This document shows positions 34,960 to 43,344 of a stretch of 64,000 nt of DNA, piece by piece. Origin of the DNA: Chitinophaga sp. LS1 (GTDB taxonomy: Bacteria; Bacteroidota; Bacteroidia; Chitinophagales; Chitinophagaceae); the NCBI RefSeq assembly GCF_034274695.1, contig NZ_CP128362.1, positions 4,714,501 to 4,778,500 on the forward strand, in the 5' to 3' direction. A program made the translations under genes and the position numbers. The notes beneath the pieces are model-generated. The model worked only from the letters and a program-made list of their open reading frames with translations. It searched no databases and was not told the origin of the DNA. Every line of letters begins with the position of its first letter. Position 1 is the first letter of the stretch.

Positions 34960-36366
34960 CTACCACCCCGACCTTGTTTTAATCGTCGCCTGATCATTCA
35001 TATTAAACTGCTGTAGCTGCCGCTCTATAATCCCCTCCACCACGGCCATCACATTTTCCTTCATCGTTGCGCCACTTTGTACCGTAGTCATATGCCGCAT
35101 CTCCAGTACCGGCGTTTTACGTTCCGGTGAAGCATCCAGCTCCACAATAAATTCCGACACATCATCATTAATACTGGAATCTTTATCATTATCCACACTT
35201 TCACCAGAAGCAATCGTCGTCGCAATATTTCCTCCATTCATCAGTGTCTCAAATGCCCCTGATATAGTAAGATGATTTCCCAATCTTCCAGCTGGTCCGC
35301 TTTGTAGTTTATACTTATTATCGAGGGTCGATTCAATCAGCTCGTTTACCTTCGTATACCAGGCTATTGGATCCACATCCTTCTGGTCCTCTGGAAATTG
35401 CTCCTGCAGCTCTTCCCACAATTCTTTAAAAGTACCTTTCAGCATAAATGGCACTTCATTCTTTTCAGTCTCAGTAATATTATGACCTGCTCTTATGCCT
35501 TTAAAATAACTAAGCAATACATCCAGCACGCCCTGTAAACAATTCAACAGACGGTTTCCAGGCATGACCGTCCCCTCAATAGGAATGAGCCTGGCCTTAT
35601 TAATAATCGCTGCAATTTCAGTATTTACATCTTCGGCTTCTCCTATTCCCCAGAAATGTCCATTGGTTAAAGTAGGACCCATAGGATTACTAAATAATCC
35701 ACTCAATCCGCCTAGGTCTATCCCGATATTCACCTGTGGAGAATACCCATTATTAAGCATAGCATCTCTAAAACTAACCGGCCAGTGATTATCAACACCT
35801 GCCAGCTGCGTACCTAAAGGAGTGAGTCCAGGTTGTTCCAGCGCATTTATCTGCGTATTGATCTCATCCAGGTGATTGCTCAGGTTTTGTTTTCCATTAT
35901 CCCCAAGCTCATCCACCAACCCCTGTTTGCTGGTAACCACTTCAATAATACTGGCTTTACCAAAATTTTTCGGTATCCCATTTACCTTCCCTTGTATTTT
36001 ATCCTCAAAATACTGCTTGCGTGGCGAACCAAATACCTGCCCTCCACTATCCGCATGTAATTCCACCCCGTTTATATTCCCGCGGGTATCCCGTGAATAA
36101 GGTACACCATTATAGATCAATCCAAAAAGGTTAGGGTCATTCTCTTTTGTATCCCCCAGATAGGTTTCAAAAACAGGGATACCTGTTTCCACTTCTATTC
36201 CCACCCGCCGCTGTATCGGTGCCGGCTGACTCGCTGTATTTGTCATTGCCTGTACAACAGGAGCAGGCCTTACTGCCGGATAAGAACGGGCATTAATTCC
36301 TATACTACTTCCTGATGATTGAGGGCTCTGCTGTAGTGGAGTGATACGGGGTTCCTTGGAAGTCAT
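34960..36366 (-). CDS. Uncharacterised protein with proline-rich head and 'RRVGIEVE' core
   Basis: 468 residues. Residues 1-50 are disordered, rich in Pro, Ser and Gln, and end ASQPAPIQRRVGIEVETGIP. That type of leader and core reminds me of effector-like proteins linked to extracellular contractile injection systems. GIEVE with a later LEMRHMTT also resembles amidoligase-like enzymes. Both are weak, from memory. Other visible parts are HFWGIGEAEDV, a helical domain (about 265-340) and GRLGNHLTISGAFETLMNGG. No signal peptide. No injection-system genes are in the window. I do not know its function. Confidence 0.55.
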   Translation of the reverse strand: MTSKEPRITPLQQSPQSSGSSIGINARSYPAVRPAPVVQAMTNTASQPAPIQRRVGIEVETGIPVFETYLGDTKENDPNLFGLIYNGVPYSRDTRGNINGVELHADSGGQVFGSPRKQYFEDKIQGKVNGIPKNFGKASIIEVVTSKQGLVDELGDNGKQNLSNHLDEINTQINALEQPGLTPLGTQLAGVDNHWPVSFRDAMLNNGYSPQVNIGIDLGGLSGLFSNPMGPTLTNGHFWGIGEAEDVNTEIAAIINKARLIPIEGTVMPGNRLLNCLQGVLDVLLSYFKGIRAGHNITETEKNEVPFMLKGTFKELWEELQEQFPEDQKDVDPIAWYTKVNELIESTLDNKYKLQSGPAGRLGNHLTISGAFETLMNGGNIATTIASGESVDNDKDSSINDDVSEFIVELDASPERKTPVLEMRHMTTVQSGATMKENVMAVVEGIIERQLQQFNMNDQATIKTRSGW

Positions 36367-36588
36367 AGTCAGAGGGATTATTGTAGTAAATTATATTACC
36401 AGTTAAATTACCTCTTTTTTGTCAAATTCTAATAAATAATAATTTCTTCATTTTTTTGCAATCTGGTGGCTGTTTTGCAACAATGTCCACCATTATATTT
36501 TCCAGGGTTCTTAGTGTCATTTTGAAAATGGAGCTTACTAGTAATATTATGTCTTGAGACGATAACCAGACTTTTTCATTTTGATAAT

Positions 36589-37492
36589 GAAGTTGTTTAA
36601 ACTTTTAATTTTCTACAGAACAATGTTATAAAAGCGAGCCAGTGTAATCCTAACCATGTGAATGTCTTTGTTTCATAGCGCACCAATAGTTCTTTAAATG
36701 CATCGATCCATGCATTGGCATGCTCGATTTTTATTCTCCTTTTATACAATTCATCATCGAAATAACGATATTGGTCAGTGCTGAATTTGCTGTTACGCTT
36801 GTTGGGCTTCACATTTAACGCTATATCCTTTTGATCACATACCAGCCGAAACTCCTCACTATCAAAGCCTGGATCGGCATTCAAAAAAACACCTTTACAA
36901 GTAATATCGGCTTCCTCCAAAACGCTTATCATTTCTTCAAAAATGCTGGTGATTTCATACAAGTCATTATGTTCCCCACTTTGCGGGCGGCCTACCGATA
37001 ACAGTTGTCCTTTGTTATCACTCAAATATAAGCTGTTGGTTGTTTTGCACCCCTTTCTACCCTGATATCCCACCTGCTCCCCTCCCCGTTTGGAAGGCGT
37101 ATGACTACCGTCAAATTGCGCGCTGCACAAGTCTAATTCACCCTTGTGCCCTGACAATAGCGCGATCCACACCTGCCTGGATGAACCATCTTTACTCCAT
37201 TTATTAAAGTAATAATATATCAGTTGCCAGCTTACCTTATACTCAAAGTATTCTTTAACGCTTACTTCCCGCCATTGACAGCCTGTTTTCATCCGCTTTA
37301 AGATTAACTGAACCACCTTTATTAAACATATTCTGGGTGCAAAGCCTCGTTTCCCCTTACTTAAATAAGGTATTATCCAATCTCTTATTTTATCTTCGTC
37401 TATGAGTCCCAGATTTATTCGTTTTTTTTCGCAAAACAAAAATCTATAATCTCTGGGACTCTTCCTTTTTTTACATAAGTTTAAACAACTTC
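36589..37492 (-). mobile_element. IS5-type insertion sequence, apparently intact (about 0.9 kb)
   Basis: The transposase gene is bounded by inverted repeats: GAAGTTGTTTAAACTTTT at 36589 and its complement AAGTTTAAACAACTTC ending at 37492. The match is 16 bases, or 17 if the adjacent T/A is counted. I cannot define a clear target-site duplication. A truncated second copy lies at 62813-63040. Confidence 0.85.
36597..37439 (-). CDS. IS5-family DDE transposase
   Basis: 280 residues from a TTG at 37439. N-terminal HTH-like part (IRDWIIPYLSKGKRGFAPRI, MKTGCQWREV). DDE core: FDGSHTPSKRGGEQVGYQGR (first Asp), LNADPGFDSEEF (second Asp) and RRIKIEHANAWIDAFKELLV (Glu), then RYETKTFTWLGLHWLAF. All three catalytic acids are present, and the element has both terminal repeats, so it may still move. 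Stop lies 8 bases inside the left end. Confidence 0.9.
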   Translation of the reverse strand: MFCEKKRINLGLIDEDKIRDWIIPYLSKGKRGFAPRICLIKVVQLILKRMKTGCQWREVSVKEYFEYKVSWQLIYYYFNKWSKDGSSRQVWIALLSGHKGELDLCSAQFDGSHTPSKRGGEQVGYQGRKGCKTTNSLYLSDNKGQLLSVGRPQSGEHNDLYEITSIFEEMISVLEEADITCKGVFLNADPGFDSEEFRLVCDQKDIALNVKPNKRNSKFSTDQYRYFDDELYKRRIKIEHANAWIDAFKELLVRYETKTFTWLGLHWLAFITLFCRKLKV

Positions 37493-37553
37493 AACTAAAA
37501 AAGCTCATTGATTAGTTGTAACTTATATTTTTAATTTCATAAATTTTACCTTA

Positions 37554-38213
37554 TTGAAAAATACAATTAAAGACTCTCCGATAGTCATTTTGACTGGGTT
37601 TTCAACATCAGGAAAGTCCACATTAGTAAGGAAGCTACATTCACGTTTAGGTGACACCTTTATTGATATAGATACTGACAATAAAATTTGCGATAAGGCT
37701 GGCGTAAAGCATATTTACGATATATATGTCAACCATGGACCTGATGAGGCAATAAAGTATATTGAATATACAGAAAGCGCGGTACTCAATGATATTGTAA
37801 ATATCAATAATAAACCAGTGGTTGTTGCCGCAGGTCCCTTTGTTGTACTGCGTGAAGGTTGGCTGGAGCTTATCGAGAAAAGAAACCCCTACATAATTTA
37901 CTTAGAAGTAAGACCTGAAGTTGTATATGATGGATTGATGAATCGAAAGTTAGAACAAATGCGAGATGCCAATGCTAAGAAATCTCAATACTTCCGATCT
38001 TGGGATAACAATTTTACTGTTCAACTAACAACTCAAGGTTATACTGATCTTCCCCGGAATGAATCTATTGAAAATATCACTCAGCATTTAGAAAGTATAG
38101 ATTCTTTATATAGAAGGTTTCGCCATACAATCTATAATGTTGATCAGCTAAGGGCAGATCCAAATACTGAGGACCATTTTTTTAGTCATGTAATTAAAAA
38201 ACTGGACTTGTAA
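37554..38213 (+). CDS. Shikimate-kinase-like P-loop kinase
   Basis: 219 residues from a TTG at 37554. Walker A GFSTSGKSTLVRKL (about 14-27) is followed by DTFIDIDTDNKICDKAGVKH, the substrate-binding DxD pattern of shikimate/gluconate-kinase-like proteins. VVVAAGPFVVLREG and IIYLEVRPEVVYDGLMNR follow in the family order. It is longer than AroK (about 170), with a C-terminal extension (SLYRRFRHTIYNVDQL). AT-rich like the neighbouring peptide cluster, but separated from it by about 150 bases. More likely a small-molecule kinase of unknown substrate than true AroK. Confidence 0.7.
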   Translation: MKNTIKDSPIVILTGFSTSGKSTLVRKLHSRLGDTFIDIDTDNKICDKAGVKHIYDIYVNHGPDEAIKYIEYTESAVLNDIVNINNKPVVVAAGPFVVLREGWLELIEKRNPYIIYLEVRPEVVYDGLMNRKLEQMRDANAKKSQYFRSWDNNFTVQLTTQGYTDLPRNESIENITQHLESIDSLYRRFRHTIYNVDQLRADPNTEDHFFSHVIKKLDL

Positions 38214-38518
38214 CATTTTATTAGATGTTACACATATATATTAACAGTATTGAAAGAAGAGAAACATTATTTTATTTCAGAACTCAGAAAAACAATATGT
38301 CTGTGGATACTTACAATTTACTTATGGATATATGAATAAGGTAATAAATTATTACCATAAGGCTAACCATTTAAAATCAAATTCACTGAAGTGTACCAAT
38401 CTGCTACATCATTTACCTCAAGTTTCCGCCAAACTATTTTCATAAAAGCGGCATTATTTATTCTTGAAGAACTCAATAATTCTATTACTTGATATTGATT
38501 GGATGAATTATGTTCCAA

Positions 38519-39601
38519 TTACGAAGAATTTACGCCACAACTTCCTCCTCCACAAATAATTAATTTTTTAGTATGTTTTATATTATTCTTATCTCTTACC
38601 AAAGTTTCTCTTAACTGGGGATTATGTTTATGTCCATGAAGGATGATGTCAAATCCCATGTTTTCCAACTTATATTCGACGAGACCAGAATCTCTAATAA
38701 TTGATAAATCCATCCAGACAATTCCATTCGTATTACTTACAGATGCTGGATGTGGTAGCAACTGGTGATGAGTAATTGCAATTTTGATAAAGGTATCGTT
38801 GATATTATTTTCTTTAATAAATTGGAATGCTTTTTTAAATTGTTTGCCTCCAATGAAGCCGTAATGATTTTGGTTATTTTCATACATACATGAATTGAAA
38901 GAAATGAATAATAATTGGCTTTCTGGGTAGAAATGTATAGCTAGAATGTCTTCAGGATTAGGACGATCAGTGTTAATAGTTAAATCCCATTTGATAAATG
39001 GATATAGTTGCCTAAATAATGGCTGTCCATAAAATTTATACAGAAACGAAATGTAGTTATCAAAACGATTACAGGGATCTACTTTTTCTGAATTCCAATC
39101 AATATCATGGTTTCCTGGAGTAACAATTACTTTTTCTTTTTTGATATTTAATATTGTGCACACCGCATTCATAAAATTCAATGCCATTTCGAATTCGGAT
39201 CGACTTGCTGAATAAGTGAAGTCGCCAGACACAACTAAGAATAGACGATTGGAGTCATATTTAAAAAAGGTATTAAATTCCTCCTTGATATGCTCATGTA
39301 AAGGTTGGTTATACTCACCATTTTTAAACCGATGCATATCTATCTGGATATTGTTTTTCATTGCATATCCAAAATGAATATCAGTTAAATGTATTATTAC
39401 GGGTAAGTCGCTTTCTCTTTGATTGGAATGAAATTTCGCTTCCACCAACTCTCGATTTAGGGAAAACTCGTTAAGCCAGTTCATTATTTCTAAAGCCCCT
39501 GAAGAATTTAACCCATGGCTACCTAGTAAAGAAATTTGACTGATTGCTGATTTTGCCGCATTATAGCCTATAATGTTAGTGTATAAATTAATTAGCACCA
39601 T
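38519..39601 (-). CDS. Calcineurin-like phosphoesterase in the peptide-export operon, shortened by a stop
   Basis: 360 residues. The first 65 form a helical leader without a clear signal. Then the metallophosphoesterase motifs: IIHLTDIHFGY (about 70), LVVSGDFTYS (about 116), VTPGNHDIDW (about 151), IAITHHQLLP (about 247) and ILHGHKHNP (about 295). The frame stops (TAA 38519) after GGGSCGVNSS, but the same frame continues with protein-like sequence for about 50 more codons (NQYQVIELLSSSRINNAAFM, WRKLEVNDVADWY) to a TAG at 38363. So the gene has probably lost its C-terminus through one nonsense change. Its start overlaps the HlyD-type gene by 14 bases. Role in the cluster unknown. Confidence 0.75.
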   Translation of the reverse strand: MVLINLYTNIIGYNAAKSAISQISLLGSHGLNSSGALEIMNWLNEFSLNRELVEAKFHSNQRESDLPVIIHLTDIHFGYAMKNNIQIDMHRFKNGEYNQPLHEHIKEEFNTFFKYDSNRLFLVVSGDFTYSASRSEFEMALNFMNAVCTILNIKKEKVIVTPGNHDIDWNSEKVDPCNRFDNYISFLYKFYGQPLFRQLYPFIKWDLTINTDRPNPEDILAIHFYPESQLLFISFNSCMYENNQNHYGFIGGKQFKKAFQFIKENNINDTFIKIAITHHQLLPHPASVSNTNGIVWMDLSIIRDSGLVEYKLENMGFDIILHGHKHNPQLRETLVRDKNNIKHTKKLIICGGGSCGVNSS

Positions 39602-40922
39602 GTTTAAATACTTCCAAGATCCTGCTAGAGAGTCTAGTATCTTTGGTTATAATAGTTGTCTGCGCTTTTAACCCATTTTGTAAAAATACTTTTTCCCCGT
39701 TTACAGTCTTTAAGTTATTATCGATCCTTATAATAGCAAAGAAGCCACTATCTGAAGGAATTGAGGATATATAGCTTATATTCCCTTTTAAATAACCAAA
39801 TTCACGATAAGAATAGGCATCAAATTGGCAATACACAGGCAGACCAACTTTAATCTTACCAAAATTATGTTGAGATAAATAGGTCTCAGCATACATCATA
39901 GTATCTTCCGGATTAACATAACCAATCAGTTTTCCAATGTTCAAAACCTGATTTTCTTTTATAGGAATAGTATATATAAGTTTTCCTGTGATCGGCGCTT
40001 GAATTAAAAACTTATGTTTCCAGGCATCAACGGCAGTCTTCAGGGTAAGTAAAGCATCTTCAAAGATAACTTTCTGTTGTTCTTTATCATGATCCTGCTG
40101 TGTAATTTCCTGCATTTTTTGAGATATCTGAGCACCATTCGCCATATGGGAAACTTCCAGTTGTTGAAACAATATTTTCTTATTGATCAATTTAGCTTCT
40201 TCTAATCGCATTCCTTCAGGAGATATTACCTTTTGATCATGCAGGAGGGTATTCATATTGAATGATGCTTCTGTAAGGCCCATGTCTTTATCAGAAAGCA
40301 AAATTTCTGTGCTGATAGCAGTATCAATATTACGCAAACTAGTAAGCCCCTTCATAAGGTTAGCTCTTTTTTTCTCATAAAAGCCGTTGTAAAAATAATC
40401 TTTATATAACTCAAATTCTTTATTAAAAATCTGATAATCTCCTTGAATTTCCCCGAGCCTATAAAAGTTGCGTTCCATAAATGTTACAGCCTTATGCGTA
40501 TTTCCATTTCGAAGTTGTTGTAAACAGCTATCGATACTATTTTCCAGTTTCAATACCGCTGTATGATCAGCCGTACTTTCCATATATGCAATGATATCAT
40601 TTGCTGATACCCTGTTTTCATTTTTCTCTAATAGTTTCACCACCCGGCCTTCCTGTTTGCAAATCACTGCTTTGGGAGAATTAACGGCCACAACTATTGC
40701 CGAGCCTTCAATTACATCAGGATAATTAATATAAAAAGTACTTATGCCCATGATCATTATTATTAATAAGAACAATAGCAACGCCCACTTTTCAACAAAT
40801 CCGGGTTTTCTGGATATTATTTCCTGGGCCAGTTCGGATCTCTGATCTATCAGTGTGTCGCTTACTACCTCATCAATATGTAGCAGGTTTAATTTCTCAG
40901 GGTTTATATCAACGGTGTCCAT
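39588..40922 (-). CDS. HlyD-family secretion adaptor for the C39-ABC exporter
   Basis: 444 residues. A short cytoplasmic N-terminus, one membrane helix (ALLLFLLIIMIMGISTFYI, about 47-65), beta-barrel strand with PDVIEGSAIVVAV, a lipoyl half (CKQEGRVVKLLEKNENRVSA), a long coiled coil (about 120-290), then AWKHKFLIQAPITGKLIYTI as the second lipoyl half and a C-terminal barrel domain. It is the periplasmic adaptor that links the ABC exporter to an outer-membrane TolC (not encoded in the cluster). It starts 10 bases after the ABC gene's stop in the same operon. Confidence 0.88.
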   Translation of the reverse strand: MDTVDINPEKLNLLHIDEVVSDTLIDQRSELAQEIISRKPGFVEKWALLLFLLIIMIMGISTFYINYPDVIEGSAIVVAVNSPKAVICKQEGRVVKLLEKNENRVSANDIIAYMESTADHTAVLKLENSIDSCLQQLRNGNTHKAVTFMERNFYRLGEIQGDYQIFNKEFELYKDYFYNGFYEKKRANLMKGLTSLRNIDTAISTEILLSDKDMGLTEASFNMNTLLHDQKVISPEGMRLEEAKLINKKILFQQLEVSHMANGAQISQKMQEITQQDHDKEQQKVIFEDALLTLKTAVDAWKHKFLIQAPITGKLIYTIPIKENQVLNIGKLIGYVNPEDTMMYAETYLSQHNFGKIKVGLPVYCQFDAYSYREFGYLKGNISYISSIPSDSGFFAIIRIDNNLKTVNGEKVFLQNGLKAQTTIITKDTRLSSRILEVFKHGAN

Positions 40923-40932
40923 TATATTATTT

Positions 40933-43119
40933 TTAGTTACCTAATTCAAGCTGGTTTCTTACCAATTCATAGTATTTTCCTTCTTTAGCAATTAGAGAAT
41001 AATGGTTTCCTTCTTCAATAATCTTTCCTTTATCTATAACGATAATTTTATCTGCATCTCTAACTGTACTTAGACGATGAGCAACAACAATAACCGTTCT
41101 GCCTCTGAAAAACCTATCCAGATTTTCAACAATCACTTTTTCATTATTAGCATCTAATGAATTTGTAGCCTCATCAAACAATAGATACTCAGGATTTTTG
41201 TAGACTGCACGGGCAATTAGCAATCTTTGTTTTTGACCCTGGCTGATTCCTACTCCTTCTACACCAAGCCGGGTATTAAACCCATTAGGCAAAGACTCTA
41301 TAAAGGATAGGATATTGGCTATTTTGCAACTTTTAACGAGTTTGTTCATATCTACAAATTCATCTCCTACTGCTATATTTCTTGCGAATGTATCATTAAA
41401 TATATAGCCGTCCTGTAGTACAGCACCAGTTTGTCTGCGCCATGATTTCGGACTAATATGTTTGAAATTACTATCCCCTATACGTATATCGCCCTGATAT
41501 TCTCCATAGATCTTTAAAAGTAACTTCAAAATTGTTGTTTTGCCACTTCCACTCATTCCTACTACTGCTGTAACTTTCCCTTCCGGAATTGTAAATGACA
41601 CATCATCTAAAACCAGATCATTATCTATTCCTGGATATCGAAATGAAAGGTGATCAATATTAATTGTTTTATTATGAGGCAATTCCTTTATAAAGTGTTT
41701 ATCCAGAGGTTCTTCATCTTCCATTTCATGTACTTCATTCAACCGCTCCAAACTTATTTTAGTATCCTGGATACTTTGCGTCAGGCCAATTAACTGATTC
41801 ATAGGGCCACTCAATTGCCCGATTATATATTGGACTGATAACATAGCTCCAAATGTGAGTTGTCCTTCCACAACTAACCGGGCCACCATAAAACTTATTA
41901 ACACATCTTTCCCATTATTAATAAGCAGCGCACCGGCAGATTGTAGTTGTGAATAGTTCAGATTTTTAAAAGTCAGTTTAAAAATCCTTGCCTGTATATC
42001 CTCCCATTCCCAACGCTTCAATTGCTCTGCATTATTAAGTCTGATCTCATGCATTCCCTGTACCAACTGTAGGGTAGCATTATTTTCAATAGAAGAAATA
42101 TAAAAGCTATCATAATTTAGCTTTCTCCTTATGGGAAGAAATATCCTTAACCATAGGAAATAAAAGAAATTCCCTACCATAAATACCATAAACAGGATAG
42201 CATTATAATATACAAGTATGATGGCATATATAAAAAAGGTTAATATAGAAAAAATGGTAGATAACGGTCCTCCAGTAAGAAAACTTTGAATGGCCTTGTT
42301 ATCTCCTAATCTTTGCATCGTATCACCTGTATGATGCCGTTCAAAATAGGACAAGGGAAGTTTGGTAAGCTTAATCCAAAAATCTGATAAAAGGGATAGA
42401 TTCACTATACTGGAAATACGCAACTGAATTCTGCTTCTAATATAGGAATTAATCGTACTGCTTATACTGAGCATCATTTGAGCTGCAAGTGTAATAATAA
42501 TATAGTCAATACTATGAGATTTAATGCCTACATCCACCATACTTTGAGTAAGAAAAGGAACGATCAATTGCAAAAGCATCCCAATTAACAAAGATATAAA
42601 TACCTGCATCAGCGGTTGTCTGCAAAATCGCAGATATTGAGTTACCAGCCTCCAGCTTAACTTATTTTCCTTCTCTCCATCTGCTTCATAGAACAAAGCA
42701 GTTGGTTCCAATATTAGCGCAGTGCCAACAGCGCCGATTTCTTCAATTTCGTTCGACTTCCAATGGGACAAAAATTCGTTTTTTGTGTATTTAATCATTC
42801 CACCTGCTGGATCAGCAATTATCGCATATCTATTGGTTATCCTGGTTAATACGACGAAGTGTTTTTGATTCCAATGTAATATTGAAGGCAGTGGTACAAT
42901 CTGTAGCTTGTCATAATTTATTTGTATGCCCCTTGTTCTGAAACCTATCTGTTCTGCGGTTTCACTTATTCCTAACAAAGAAACACCTAGTTTCGAGAAT
43001 CCGGACACTTGCCGGATTGTATCCGTAGAATAATGTTTTCCATAAAATTTGGCTATCATTCTTAAGCAGGTAGGGCCACAATCCATAGCATTTAGCTGGC
43101 GATAAAAAGGGAAACTCAT
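40933..43119 (-). CDS. C39-peptidase-containing ABC exporter of GG-leader peptides
   Basis: About 728 residues from the ATG at 43119 (MSFPFYRQLNAMDCGPTCLR). The peptidase C39 domain is complete: Cys14 in MDCGPTC, His in NQKHFVVLT and Asp in IIADPAGG. Six transmembrane helices (about 160-450) and an ATPase follow: GMSGSGKTTILKLLLKI (Walker A), GISQGQKQRLLIARAV (signature, ISQGQ for LSGGQ), YLLFDEATNSLD (Walker B) and VVAHRLSTV. It cuts precursor peptides after Gly-Gly and exports the core. The two peptides at 45.0-45.7 kb carry such a site and are its obvious substrates. Confidence 0.92.
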   Translation of the reverse strand: MSFPFYRQLNAMDCGPTCLRMIAKFYGKHYSTDTIRQVSGFSKLGVSLLGISETAEQIGFRTRGIQINYDKLQIVPLPSILHWNQKHFVVLTRITNRYAIIADPAGGMIKYTKNEFLSHWKSNEIEEIGAVGTALILEPTALFYEADGEKENKLSWRLVTQYLRFCRQPLMQVFISLLIGMLLQLIVPFLTQSMVDVGIKSHSIDYIIITLAAQMMLSISSTINSYIRSRIQLRISSIVNLSLLSDFWIKLTKLPLSYFERHHTGDTMQRLGDNKAIQSFLTGGPLSTIFSILTFFIYAIILVYYNAILFMVFMVGNFFYFLWLRIFLPIRRKLNYDSFYISSIENNATLQLVQGMHEIRLNNAEQLKRWEWEDIQARIFKLTFKNLNYSQLQSAGALLINNGKDVLISFMVARLVVEGQLTFGAMLSVQYIIGQLSGPMNQLIGLTQSIQDTKISLERLNEVHEMEDEEPLDKHFIKELPHNKTINIDHLSFRYPGIDNDLVLDDVSFTIPEGKVTAVVGMSGSGKTTILKLLLKIYGEYQGDIRIGDSNFKHISPKSWRRQTGAVLQDGYIFNDTFARNIAVGDEFVDMNKLVKSCKIANILSFIESLPNGFNTRLGVEGVGISQGQKQRLLIARAVYKNPEYLLFDEATNSLDANNEKVIVENLDRFFRGRTVIVVAHRLSTVRDADKIIVIDKGKIIEEGNHYSLIAKEGKYYELVRNQLELGN

Positions 43120-43344
43120 GAAAGAACAATGTATAGTTAACAAAGAAAAGTTAACTAAATGTATTCAATATGTGTCAAAAAATCAAAAATATGAGATCAA
43201 TATAAGCGCAGTGGCGCACATTCATCAAAGGTTAAAATACGGTTAATAATAGTTAAAATATGACCGAACAATTCCTAATGAAAGATATAGTATTGCAGTG
43301 GACACACTGTACTACGTTTTCTCCCATACAAATAGATGTAACCC
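43120..43344. promoter_or_regulatory. Divergent intergenic region of the peptide cluster
   Basis: 225 AT-rich bases separate the start of the exporter operon (leftward) from the VKOR gene (rightward) and must hold both promoters. GGTTAAAATACGGTTAATAA and GTTAAAATATG near 43230-43262 form a partial direct repeat that could bind a regulator. No regulator gene belongs to the cluster. Confidence 0.5.
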
